A DNA stretch of 32,435 nt, taken from a virus. Positions 17,909 through 24,699 of the stretch are shown piece after piece. Within the stretch, counting starts at the first letter, position 1; the number at the start of each line of letters is the position of its first letter. The DNA is taken from positions 1 through 32,435 of the IMG/VR virus record IMGVR_UViG_3300044678_003869; one strand, given 5' to 3'. The notes below the pieces were generated by a model, which saw only the letters and a program-made list of their open reading frames with translations, was not told where the DNA came from and ran no database searches. The position numbers were made by a program, and so were the translations under genes.

Positions 17909-18232
17909 GTGGATAACTTTAAGGATTATTTTAATTTAAAGAGTATTGAGCCGACAAAGAAACGTCACATGCATCCTGTTGGTAGAGACCCTATGTCGTA
18001 TCCAAAGACGCCAGGAAAATTTGTTCCTGATATGTGGAAAACAGATAACGATGCTGTGCAAGAGTTTGAGTCTCTTAAAAGAGCACCTTCCGGTAAAAAG
18101 CTTATTAACTATAAAAAGGCGGCTAAATTACGCATAAAGTTTCCTTTAAAACATGATGGAAAATTAGGTAATACAGGAATTACAATGTATCAAAATCCTA
18201 ACGATCCTAAAACTTTTATACTTCAAAAATAA
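17909..18232 (+). CDS. Small late protein of unknown function
   Basis: A 107-aa basic protein starting at GTG (VDNFKDYFNLKSIE). The start is fixed by the CTTAAATA box 5 nt upstream and by the terminator behind it. I recognise no domain. It is rich in Lys and Pro (RHMHPVGRDPMSYPKTPGKFVPDMW) and ends in a beta-rich tail (GNTGITMYQNPNDPKTFILQK). Its stop codon is followed after one base by the neck gene gp14, so the two are probably co-translated. Head-completion or packaging is a guess from position only. Confidence 0.65.
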   Translation: MDNFKDYFNLKSIEPTKKRHMHPVGRDPMSYPKTPGKFVPDMWKTDNDAVQEFESLKRAPSGKKLINYKKAAKLRIKFPLKHDGKLGNTGITMYQNPNDPKTFILQK

Positions 18233-18233
18233 T

Positions 18234-18965
18234 ATGGCTGAAACAAAAGAATACTACACAGGAGGTCTTCAAGTTGGCTACTATCCTTTTTCATTTCAGG
18301 ATAATGAATGCTTTAGATTCACTGATATAAATAATAATCAGTCAGAACAAATATTAGTATCTAACTGGTGGCGTGAGCAGCTAAACCTTTATGGTCAAAA
18401 AGTAAATTATTATGTAAATAATTTTAGTTTATCAAGTGCAGATGCTCTTTACGGGGAAGAACCGACACAACGATTCTCACCACCTGAGCAAATTTTAATG
18501 GCAGTAAACTTAAACGATAATGCTCTTATGTTAAGCAAATACGGCTTACTGGCAGAGGATGAGGTTACAGCGTTTATACACATTAGTGCATTTTATCAGA
18601 CTTACGGTTGGGGTGCAGAGCCCAAATCTGGTGATGTATTTCAGTTATGGGAATTTGGTAGAACGAGACCAGGTGGTCGTGATGGTAAATTTTTTGAAAT
18701 AACTGAACGTTTAGATGAAGATGTGTCTACTATTAATTTTTTAGCCGGGCACTACGTATGGTTAATAAAGGCTAAGAGATTTGAGTGGTCATTTGAGCCT
18801 GGCCTATCAGGTGACGCGGTGAATCAACAAGTATATGACGATACAAAAAGCTCGTCGGTAACGGGTGCAGAAAAGCCTTATGATTATAGTGTTGATACTG
18901 ACTCTAAAAATATTTTTGATTATAGTAGAACAGATTATAGCAATGTATATGGTGGATATTATTAA
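18234..18965 (+). CDS. 14: Neck protein gp14
   Basis: A 243-aa protein, close in length to T4 gp14 (256 aa). The block SADALYGEEPTQRF, then a Leu-rich helix, YGLLAEDEVTAFIHISAFYQ, EPKSGDVFQLWEFG and KFFEITERLDED follows the order found in T4 gp14 (SPDLIFGED..., GMQVQDEVTLSINPGLF, EPKEGDLIYFP, LFEINWVE). gp14 joins the neck between the filled head and the tail. It lies next to a small gene on one side and ends with a 4-bp stop-stop overlap with a convergent gene. No Shine-Dalgarno sequence is visible. It is expressed from the promoter in front of the 107-aa gene. Confidence 0.85.
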   Translation: MAETKEYYTGGLQVGYYPFSFQDNECFRFTDINNNQSEQILVSNWWREQLNLYGQKVNYYVNNFSLSSADALYGEEPTQRFSPPEQILMAVNLNDNALMLSKYGLLAEDEVTAFIHISAFYQTYGWGAEPKSGDVFQLWEFGRTRPGGRDGKFFEITERLDEDVSTINFLAGHYVWLIKAKRFEWSFEPGLSGDAVNQQVYDDTKSSSVTGAEKPYDYSVDTDSKNIFDYSRTDYSNVYGGYY

Positions 18966-19252
18966 TGCTCTTCTATTTCAGGCCGCGGATTGTAGTTAGG
19001 TAAAACTTCATTGAGGTGCTTAGCAATAAAAATATCTGCATCTCTACATGAATCAAATGTTGCTACATACTTGTTGCCGTCTGAAGCAAGAAAATAGTAT
19101 TCAAACCGGTTATCTTTCTTAGATATGTGTATCAGCTGATAGAGAAGTCCAGGCGGCAATATTTTTTCTTTACGTACTATAGGTACACCCGGTCGACCAA
19201 GCTGTACCTTTTGTTGAGCTATACCGAAACGGGTTCCGACAATGTAGTGCAT
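18962..19252 (-). CDS. Small protein of unknown function
   Basis: A 96-aa protein, not recognised. It has a beta-rich middle (LLYQLIHISKKDNRFEYYFLASDGNKYVATFDS) and a helical end (DADIFIAKHLNEVLP). Its stop codon overlaps that of gp14 on the other strand, and its start lies inside the preceding 105-aa gene. A TATTTAAT stretch on the plus strand at 19272-19279 (ATTAAATA on this strand) could be a late box with a 13-nt leader. Confidence 0.55.
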   Translation of the reverse strand: MHYIVGTRFGIAQQKVQLGRPGVPIVRKEKILPPGLLYQLIHISKKDNRFEYYFLASDGNKYVATFDSCRDADIFIAKHLNEVLPNYNPRPEIEEH

Positions 19253-19536
19253 GTGTTTTGAATTCCGTTAATATTTAATTCAGCAGTCTTATCCATCTCT
19301 TCAATTTCATATTTCATAGATTCATATCTCTCTGCAATATATTTCTGAAAAGCTAAAGGCTTAATCCAGTCGAGATTTTCATTTTTGAGCCTATTACCAA
19401 ACTGTTTCATTTTCTTTGATACAAGCTCGACACCCTCTAATAAACTTAACCATCGTACATAGGTTTCAAGATCCATATCAATATGAGAACCGTTATGTTT
19501 TAGTGAGATATATTTTTCTGATTGTTTCGATTGCAT
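19219..19536 (-). CDS. Small helical protein of unknown function
   Basis: A 105-aa protein, mostly helical and charged (WLSLLEGVELVSKKMKQF, YIAERYESMKYEIEEMDK). No domain recognised. It overlaps the genes on both sides (44 and 34 bases), a sign of one tightly packed minus-strand unit that begins at the late promoter before 20777. An internal ATG at residue 21 (MDLETY) is a possible alternative start. Confidence 0.55.
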   Translation of the reverse strand: MQSKQSEKYISLKHNGSHIDMDLETYVRWLSLLEGVELVSKKMKQFGNRLKNENLDWIKPLAFQKYIAERYESMKYEIEEMDKTAELNINGIQNTCTTLSEPVSV

Positions 19537-19948
19537 ACCCTAGCATTATGTAGGAAATTTCCTCGGCGTCAATAATTTTTTTATCCTTACTAATACTATT
19601 TAACAAGATCTGCTGACAATCAAAAAGCTGAGCTATTAAATTGGTAGTATTCTCGAAATTAGATATAACTGATGCCTTAATAGTATCATCAACGTTAGAT
19701 GTTCTAATCGTCCTTGTAATCGTATCAACATATAAGCTTAATACACCGCGTATAAAGCTTCTGTCCGTTGTTGCTACTTTATAAAATGCTGCACCTTCTT
19801 CAAATAATTTTAATTGATCAAGTTTAAGTTTTTGTTTAATCGTAAACAGTAAATCACTTATATCAGGTTTTTGATCCAATATTTTTTTTATGAATGGATC
19901 ACTTTGTGTGCTAGTTGTAATGTTTTCAATACTTTCAGGTAAGTTCAT
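19493..19948 (-). CDS. Helical protein of unknown function
   Basis: A 151-aa protein predicted to be almost all helix. Features are DLLFTIKQKLKLDQLKLFEEGAAFYKVA, a Ser/Thr-rich loop, and FENTTNLIAQLFDCQQILLNSI. Not recognised. It overlaps the zinc-ribbon membrane gene by 14 bases and the next gene by 44, so it belongs to the late minus-strand unit 20777-18962. Confidence 0.6.
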   Translation of the reverse strand: MNLPESIENITTSTQSDPFIKKILDQKPDISDLLFTIKQKLKLDQLKLFEEGAAFYKVATTDRSFIRGVLSLYVDTITRTIRTSNVDDTIKASVISNFENTTNLIAQLFDCQQILLNSISKDKKIIDAEEISYIMLGYAIETIRKIYLTKT

Positions 19949-20366
19949 TTAGTTTGTTATTTAATAATTTTTCAACAGAAGATAAATCAGTATCAGCTAT
20001 AGGCTCTGTTACTAGTGCAGTTTCAACCGCTACAAAAATTGCTACAGTTCTGTCACATTTTTTACATTTATAGTAGTTGGGTTTATTAAGTCGAATAGGT
20101 ACAAATTCCTTTGCACTTTGCGAACATGGACATGTAACTTCAACTCCCTGATATGAAAGTTCGCGCAATTTAGCAACCTCAAGTTTTTTAATTTTAAATG
20201 CTACAAAAGCATCAACACCATAAAGAAAAGCATTATATAGTGCATATTGTACTATAATACCTAATAATATAGCAATAACAATATTAACACCAATATTTGT
20301 CAATGTTATAGCTACACAACCCGTTATAACGATAAAAAGAAGCAATTGCTTTAACAGTGTATTCAC
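19935..20366 (-). CDS. Membrane protein with C-terminal zinc ribbon
   Basis: A 143-aa protein starting at GTG. Two strongly hydrophobic segments lie near residues 5-50 (LLLFIVITGCVAITL, VIAILLGIIVQYALYNAFLYG). They are followed by a soluble part with CPC (residues 78-80) and YKCKKC about 18 residues later, a C-x-C ... C-x2-C zinc-ribbon arrangement. The cytoplasmic ribbon would be attached to the host membrane. A TTAAATTA stretch before the GTG is too weak to call a promoter. Not recognised as a known family; late expression is inferred from its place. Confidence 0.6.
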   Translation of the reverse strand: MNTLLKQLLLFIVITGCVAITLTNIGVNIVIAILLGIIVQYALYNAFLYGVDAFVAFKIKKLEVAKLRELSYQGVEVTCPCSQSAKEFVPIRLNKPNYYKCKKCDRTVAIFVAVETALVTEPIADTDLSSVEKLLNNKLNELT

Positions 20367-20393
20367 TGTTTTAATTTAATTATATAATTAATA

Positions 20394-20777
20394 TTAATCA
20401 ACTCGTCTTTGCAGTCTCAGTATAAGCTTACTTAAAATATCCGAACAAGCTTTTAAAGCAGTTATAATTAAAATTATTTCTGCACGTGCTTTTTTATCTT
20501 CTTGTACGACCGAGTTTTTTAATGTCTGTCTAAACAACACCAATGCATTAGATAAATATGTTACAAGTTCGCCAATTGTCGATACAGCATTAGGTAGTGG
20601 GTAAGGAAGAACATTATCAGCTTTGGCTAAATTAGGATTTTGATCCATGTGTTCATCATTTTGCTTAAGTATGTCCTTTAAGCCTATTTTTTGAGTAGCC
20701 ATATCCCTGCTAGCAATGCCTGATACCCATTTATTATAGTACATAGAGGCATCTTCAAATAAGATACGCTTTTTCAT
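20394..20777 (-). CDS. Late protein with candidate capsid-targeting N-terminus
   Basis: A 127-aa helical protein starting MKKRILFEDASMYYN. The LFE-D motif at residues 6-9 matches the N-terminal peptides of four other late proteins in this window. The remainder has two amphipathic helices (VSTIGELVTYLSNALVLFRQTL and ARAEIILIITALKACSDILSKLILRL). No known domain. A perfect TATAAATA at 20783-20790 ends 5 nt before the ATG, so the mRNA should be leaderless. Head location is inferred from the motif only. Confidence 0.65.
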   Translation of the reverse strand: MKKRILFEDASMYYNKWVSGIASRDMATQKIGLKDILKQNDEHMDQNPNLAKADNVLPYPLPNAVSTIGELVTYLSNALVLFRQTLKNSVVQEDKKARAEIILIITALKACSDILSKLILRLQRRVD

Positions 20778-20782
20778 TAAAT

Positions 20783-20790
20783 TATTTATA
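20783..20790 (-). promoter_or_regulatory. Late promoter TATAAATA
   Basis: Perfect box on the minus strand, 5 nt before the ATG at 20777. It is the first promoter of the five-gene late unit 20777-18962. Confidence 0.75.
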
Positions 20791-20796
20791 AGCTGC

Positions 20797-20804
20797 TATA
20801 AATA
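20797..20804 (+). promoter_or_regulatory. Late promoter TATAAATA
   Basis: Perfect box on the plus strand, 5 nt before the ATG at 20810, 6 bp from the opposing box. Confidence 0.75.
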
Positions 20805-20809
20805 ATTAC

Positions 20810-21214
20810 ATGAATTTGTTTAGCAAAAGATTTGCGTATGTCTTAGAAGCGGGCGAAAACGAAGAGCCTCAACCAACACCTGCTTCTGACCGTGAAGCAA
20901 TGGAACAACAGCTCGATACAGCCCAACCTCAAGATTTCGATGTACAACAACCGGGTAGAGAGCGATTAATGGATCAGCATAGAGCTGGTCAAATAAAACT
21001 TTTAGATGAATGGATTGGTCAATTGGATGCTTTCATTGAGTTCTTAAACGGTACATCATCTGAGTCCATTCAATCTAAACTACATGAAGCTCCTTGCGAA
21101 ACAATATTTCAAGATATAGCTCGTAGTGAAAAGAAAAAAATAGCTCGATTAGCTGCTGAACTCAGCTCTCTTAGTGAGTCTTTTAAAGGTTATAAGATTT
21201 CCGCTAACGACTAA
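20810..21214 (+). CDS. Late protein with candidate capsid-targeting N-terminus
   Basis: A 134-aa acidic, Gln/Glu-rich protein starting MNLFSKRFAYVLEAGENEE. The VLE-A site at residues 11-14 resembles a T4 prohead protease site. The region after it is disordered-looking (QPTPASDREAMEQQLD), and the C-terminal half is helical (IKLLDEWIGQLDAFIEFLNG, KKKIARLAAELSSLSESF). Not recognised. It is the only gene of its plus-strand island and ends by overlapping the primase gene by 11 bases, tail to tail. Confidence 0.65.
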   Translation: MNLFSKRFAYVLEAGENEEPQPTPASDREAMEQQLDTAQPQDFDVQQPGRERLMDQHRAGQIKLLDEWIGQLDAFIEFLNGTSSESIQSKLHEAPCETIFQDIARSEKKKIARLAAELSSLSESFKGYKISAND

Positions 21215-22235
21215 TACTAGCAAGCTTTAACTTGCCTTTTAGTCCTGTAAAAGTGTTTTTAATAAAAAATTGCGGTTCAATACTATCTCTCTGTGCTGCG
21301 ATACATAGATCATTAATGTCTTTATATTTTTTTCCTATTTGTTCAGGCCAAATAAATACCGCTTCTTCACTATCTAATAATTTCTGCGTCTTAGCATAGC
21401 TTGCACTATCTAGCCACTGACTATCTAATACCCATATTTTTGTATATAAACGAAACCCCGATATTTGATTATCTTGAAGTGTGGTAAAGTTTTTATTACT
21501 GTGTTCTTGTATGCCAGCCACGGCTGTCCCGTTTTTTACAAAAAAAGCGTCAATAGGTCCCTCAAAAATAAAAATGTAATCAAGATTAGGTGTTATTTTA
21601 TTAATGTTGTATAATGACCGTTCGCCATTAATTTTACCAAGATATTTTGGTTTAAACTTTGTGTCTCTTTCATATATTGCACGCGACTGATAAAATATAA
21701 TTTCATCGTTTATATCATGGAAGGGTATAATTATTCTATTTTTATGAATCTTATCCGTCAGTGAGAGCCATAATGCATTGGGTCTGTTGATAGCTGTATC
21801 AAGACGTCTTTTTTTAAGAAACTCAATAGCGTCCCTTACTACAGAGTTGTCTTTATAAAAGTTTACCTGATTACTATCAAGCAGATTAATACAGTCAAGA
21901 GGTAGGCTAGGTTGCTTTACTATAGTTACTTCTTGTTGTTCTTTTGCTATATCTAAAGGAAGTATGTCGTAGCTTTTAGTTTCCTTTTGAATTTCTTCAT
22001 AGGTCATTCCCGATGTTTGTTTAATCCAATTTAAGGGAGACCCAAACCACCCGCAGTTATGACAACAAATTACATTATCCTTAACAATATAATAGCATCT
22101 TCTTTTTTTGCCCCAAGATTTGCCTTCGCGGCATATAGGGCAACTAGCTTCGTACACCTGAGTGAGTCGTTTATACTTAGGAAAACCTGCATATTGATAA
22201 AACTTTTGAATAATGTAATCTTGAGGAAGAATCAC
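21204..22235 (-). CDS. 61: DNA primase, gp61-like
   Basis: A 343-aa primase. The N-terminal zinc ribbon has CPIC (Cys32, Cys35) and CCHNCGW (Cys57-Cys61), a CHC2-type arrangement. The TOPRIM domain shows FIFEGPIDAFF (Glu225, Asp229) and IWVLDSQ (Asp271). It would make RNA primers for lagging-strand synthesis together with the gp41-like helicase encoded at 26611-27933. T4 gp61 has 342 aa, nearly the same. The start is GTG at 22235; the ATG at 22237 is out of frame and closes at once. A sigma70-like promoter lies directly upstream. The stop lies inside the convergent plus-strand gene. Confidence 0.88.
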   Translation of the reverse strand: MILPQDYIIQKFYQYAGFPKYKRLTQVYEASCPICREGKSWGKKRRCYYIVKDNVICCHNCGWFGSPLNWIKQTSGMTYEEIQKETKSYDILPLDIAKEQQEVTIVKQPSLPLDCINLLDSNQVNFYKDNSVVRDAIEFLKKRRLDTAINRPNALWLSLTDKIHKNRIIIPFHDINDEIIFYQSRAIYERDTKFKPKYLGKINGERSLYNINKITPNLDYIFIFEGPIDAFFVKNGTAVAGIQEHSNKNFTTLQDNQISGFRLYTKIWVLDSQWLDSASYAKTQKLLDSEEAVFIWPEQIGKKYKDINDLCIAAQRDSIEPQFFIKNTFTGLKGKLKLASISR

Positions 22236-22241
22236 ATATAT

Positions 22242-22269
22242 AGTATATTTTAAAAAAAATATTTTACAA
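22242..22269 (-). promoter_or_regulatory. Sigma70-like promoter for primase
   Basis: On the minus strand TTGTAA (22264-22269), a 16-bp T/A-rich spacer, then TATACT (22242-22247). The -10 box ends 6 nt before the GTG start, so the transcript would also start at or next to the start codon. It is a host-type early promoter rather than a late box. The whole area is AT-rich, which weakens the call. Confidence 0.4.
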
Positions 22270-22273
22270 GAGG

Positions 22274-22453
22274 TTATTTACTCTCTATATCACGCACAGA
22301 GACAACACCTTTACGGATAAAGGCTCCAGATGCAGGGTCGTAATACTCTGCTTCGGTAATTTCCTTGCCTTCTCTGACGTATGTTTTAATTTTTGGTCGT
22401 ACAGGCTGTCCGCTAATAGGTGAAGTTATAATTTTTGGTTGAATAATATCCAT
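22274..22453 (-). CDS. Small late protein (59 aa) of unknown function
   Basis: An open frame from ATG at 22453 to TAA at 22274, starting MDIIQPKIITSPISGQPVRP. The body reads KTYVREGKEITEAEYYDP, then GAFIRKGVVSVRDIESK. It fills the only larger gap of the window (22236-22461). A perfect TATAAATA at 22459-22466, partly inside the end of the upstream gene, ends exactly 5 nt before its ATG. That is strong support for a real gene. The family is not recognised; the short strands around SGQP..P resemble small nucleic-acid-binding or structural proteins, but no function can be assigned. Confidence 0.7.
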   Translation of the reverse strand: MDIIQPKIITSPISGQPVRPKIKTYVREGKEITEAEYYDPASGAFIRKGVVSVRDIESK

Positions 22454-22458
22454 AACTT

Positions 22459-22466
22459 TATTTATA
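22459..22466 (-). promoter_or_regulatory. Late promoter TATAAATA
   Basis: Perfect box overlapping the stop codon of the 98-aa gene and ending 5 nt before the ATG of the 59-aa gene. Confidence 0.75.
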
Positions 22467-22758
22467 GTGCCACATTATTGTCATCAACGTTTTTAGCATA
22501 TTGTGCAGTACACACCTTAAAGACGGGGTTAGGTATTTTTCTCACTACTTCTACAATTTTTTCTCTTATACCGAAGTCAAATTTATCCATTGGAATAGCT
22601 CTATTTTTCATTAGGGGTAAAGAAAGAAAAACATAATCTGTATTGTCTTTTTTGATGTAAACTAACAGCTCACCCAAAAAGCGGCCTGCAGTTACAGCGT
22701 ATATGAAGCGTCTTTTTGGGTGGTTAAATAATTTTTTAATCGTTTTCAGGAAAATCAT
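22462..22758 (-). CDS. Small protein of unknown function
   Basis: A 98-aa protein. KRRFIYAVTAGRFLGELLVYI and a middle segment with FLSLPLMKNRAIPMDKFDFGI suggest a compact alpha/beta fold. The end contains a Cys and a helix (VFKVCTAQYAKNV). I do not recognise a named family. It starts 23 bases inside the preceding gene and ends at the late promoter of the 59-aa gene. Confidence 0.6.
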   Translation of the reverse strand: MIFLKTIKKLFNHPKRRFIYAVTAGRFLGELLVYIKKDNTDYVFLSLPLMKNRAIPMDKFDFGIREKIVEVVRKIPNPVFKVCTAQYAKNVDDNNVAL

Positions 22759-23077
22759 TTCTTAAAAGAGCGTGTTGAAAAAACTTATTTACGAGAGTGG
22801 CGAGTGAATCGGCTTGCTGCTGGTTGTGTGCACAAATAAATTGAACTGGTATACCGTCCATAGTATAACCTAAAATAATAAAGCTGTTTAAAAATTCTTG
22901 AACAACATGAATTAAGGCCTCAGTGTTTTTACGTGAATTGTTTCTCTCATCAATTTGATCTTTTAAAAATGATGCCAGTGCACTACGCAGAACATCTTTA
23001 ATGTCCTCATCAATAGGCAACAACTGCTCATTAAGCGGTTGTTTGCTGCTTTTCTTCGATGGTTTTTTGTCCTTCAT
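22736..23077 (-). CDS. Small late protein of unknown function
   Basis: A 113-aa protein (MKDKKPSKKSSKQPLNEQ...) with a basic N-terminus followed by helices (DVLRSALASFLKDQI, ALIHVVQEFLNSFIILGY, QQADSLATLVNKFFQHAL). The second of two adjacent ATGs (23077) is preferred because the ACTAAATA box at 23084-23091 is then 6 nt away, as at other late genes. It overlaps both neighbours. Not recognised. Confidence 0.6.
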   Translation of the reverse strand: MKDKKPSKKSSKQPLNEQLLPIDEDIKDVLRSALASFLKDQIDERNNSRKNTEALIHVVQEFLNSFIILGYTMDGIPVQFICAHNQQQADSLATLVNKFFQHALLRNDFPEND

Positions 23078-23441
23078 CATTATTATTTAGTCGATTTGTT
23101 ACATACCTGTTCCGGCCTGTGTAGTGACTATTATTGCTAACACCATGCGAAATAAGATAATCAACAATTACCTCAATACTATTAGTGTTAATAAACATAT
23201 TCTTAGGCATATTGAAACCACCATCGTTTATTTCAAAACTTACATCACCGTATTCGTTTTTGTTGTTATAACATGTAATCATAACAGATCTTTCACTTGG
23301 ATTAACCATTACAGTCCATCGTCTAGGATCTTGCTTCCCATATACTGCAAATAGTTTAAGAACAATAAACCCATTGTCACGTAAACGCTTTACGAAATAA
23401 CCTGGAGTTTTTAATTTATTACGGCTTGTTGATGTATGCAT
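23031..23441 (-). CDS. Small protein of unknown function downstream of the clamp gene
   Basis: A 136-aa protein with a beta-rich core (GFIVLKLFAVYG, RRWTVMVNPSERSVMITCYNN, DVSFEINDGGF) and a C-terminal Asn/Gln/Lys-rich tail. It starts one base after the clamp gene stop, so it is probably co-transcribed with it. In T4 the genes next to gp45 code for clamp loader subunits and RegA; this protein shows neither an ATPase motif nor RegA similarity that I can see. Confidence 0.6.
   Translation of the reverse strand: MHTSTSRNKLKTPGYFVKRLRDNGFIVLKLFAVYGKQDPRRWTVMVNPSERSVMITCYNNKNEYGDVSFEINDGGFNMPKNMFINTNSIEVIVDYLISHGVSNNSHYTGRNRYVTNRLNNNDEGQKTIEEKQQTTA
23084..23091 (-). promoter_or_regulatory. Late promoter ACTAAATA
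   Basis: Same variant box as before the tail tube gene. 6 nt before the ATG at 23077, inside the end of the 136-aa gene. Confidence 0.5.
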
Positions 23442-23442
23442 G

Positions 23443-24174
23443 TTAGTTTGCTAAAGCAGATACTATAAACGTTATTTCCGTGGTACCTGTTGTCATATTG
23501 AATATGAATACTCCAGTATCAGCGGCTAATTTACCTTTTAGTGTATCAAACTTTATAGAAGAAATTATTCTAAATATTTCAAAATTCAACGGTATACTAT
23601 TAGGTATAGGTACCCCCGAATAATCTTCGGAAATTTTTAGTCCGTATGAGTCAACATTAGCTCGCGCTTTATCTGTTAGTTCACCATAAACAACACTCTC
23701 TCTGAAACCTACATATATTTTGTTAGTATCGGTAGCAATAGTGCTACCTTTAATTAGGGATAAAATAGTAGCTTGTTTTAAAGAAAAAGTACCGTTAAAG
23801 TTTAACTGCTCTAATTTTGCTAAATTTAATTTAGGTACAGAAATGATACTATCATCATACAGATGGTACTTGAATCTTACACTTTCAGAAGTATAGCTAA
23901 TGCTGTTTGTATCGACTGTAAACACTATACTCTGTTCATCGATACACTGTAATATGCGGCAGAGTTTTTTAATATCCGGTATGTTTAATTTTTTAGCTAA
24001 TTCATTAGCACTCTCTGTATAGATGGCATTTACAATAACAGTATTATCCTGTGTAGCAATTAAGGCCTGTATTTTATCCTTATTAATATCAAGGACAACA
24101 CTGTCTGATACTTTGCTTATAGGTATAAGAAAATTATTTAAAAAACTATCTTTATTAGATACTTTAAGAGTCAT
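23443..24174 (-). CDS. 45: DNA polymerase sliding clamp gp45
   Basis: A 243-aa protein, close to T4 gp45 (228 aa). It shows the beta-alpha-beta rhythm of a clamp: FLNNFLIPISKVSDSVVLDI at the N-terminus, SIVFTVDTNSISYTSESVRFKYHLYDD in the centre, and a C-terminal strand FIFNMTTGTTEITFIVSAL. It would form the trimeric ring that holds the replicative polymerase and, in T4, also activates late transcription together with gp33 and gp55. That link matters here because of the many late boxes. It follows gp32 and a small gene in the replication block. Confidence 0.75.
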   Translation of the reverse strand: MTLKVSNKDSFLNNFLIPISKVSDSVVLDINKDKIQALIATQDNTVIVNAIYTESANELAKKLNIPDIKKLCRILQCIDEQSIVFTVDTNSISYTSESVRFKYHLYDDSIISVPKLNLAKLEQLNFNGTFSLKQATILSLIKGSTIATDTNKIYVGFRESVVYGELTDKARANVDSYGLKISEDYSGVPIPNSIPLNFEIFRIISSIKFDTLKGKLAADTGVFIFNMTTGTTEITFIVSALAN

Positions 24175-24204
24175 ACGACCATAATAATCTCTTAGCTAGA
24201 GTAA

Positions 24205-24699
24205 TCAAGCTTCTGCTTGAGCCTTTTTTTTATTAAGACGAGAGATATCTTGAGAAAGTGCATCGATTTTTTCCTCAATGCGCTTCATCATAAAAACCAA
24301 ATCAGAAAGCTTATAATCAACATTTTTTGAAATAGTTTGAATGGTCTCTACAATGGAAGGTGTTTTGTTTAAATCATTAACAAAATTAAACAGTAGCTGA
24401 TTTGGATCGTCAGCGGGTGCTGTCTGCTCGGGCTGTAGCACTACCTGTTGTTGTGCTTGCACTGGTGTTATGTCAATTTGTGGTAATGGCTGAGGCTGAG
24501 GCGGTCTGGTCGGTGCTTGCGGGGTTGGAATAGATTTAAGAATAGCTTCAGGCTGAAGAGTAAGCCCTTGAAGAGTGTTGCTTTTAGTTAATAAGCTTGA
24601 ATCTAGCTGTTTAAGCTCTCCAATATTCTCACCCATAAATTGAATGAGAGCGTTTTTTATTTCATGCGATTCTAACGCTCGAAATGTTTGATCACTCAT
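24205..24699 (-). CDS. Pro/Gln-rich protein coupled to gp32, unknown function
   Basis: A 164-aa protein. It has a helical N-terminus (HEIKNALIQFMGENIGELKQL), a Pro/Gln-rich linker (near 75-110), and a C-terminal coiled coil (VFMMKRIEEKIDALSQDISRLNKKKAQ). Its ATG overlaps the gp32 stop by 4 bases, so the two are translationally coupled. No enzymatic motif. A gp32 partner or structural adaptor is possible but not shown. Confidence 0.6.
   Translation of the reverse strand: MSDQTFRALESHEIKNALIQFMGENIGELKQLDSSLLTKSNTLQGLTLQPEAILKSIPTPQAPTRPPQPQPLPQIDITPVQAQQQVVLQPEQTAPADDPNQLLFNFVNDLNKTPSIVETIQTISKNVDYKLSDLVFMMKRIEEKIDALSQDISRLNKKKAQAEA

Larger units (their letters stand above)
20780..20807. repeat. 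Inverted repeat holding two divergent late promoters
   Basis: Perfect 11-bp arms (20780-20790 AATTATTTATA and 20797-20807 TATAAATAATT) separated by AGCTGC. Each arm contains one TATAAATA box, and each box is exactly 5 nt from the start codon of its own gene (20777 minus, 20810 plus). Confidence 0.85.
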
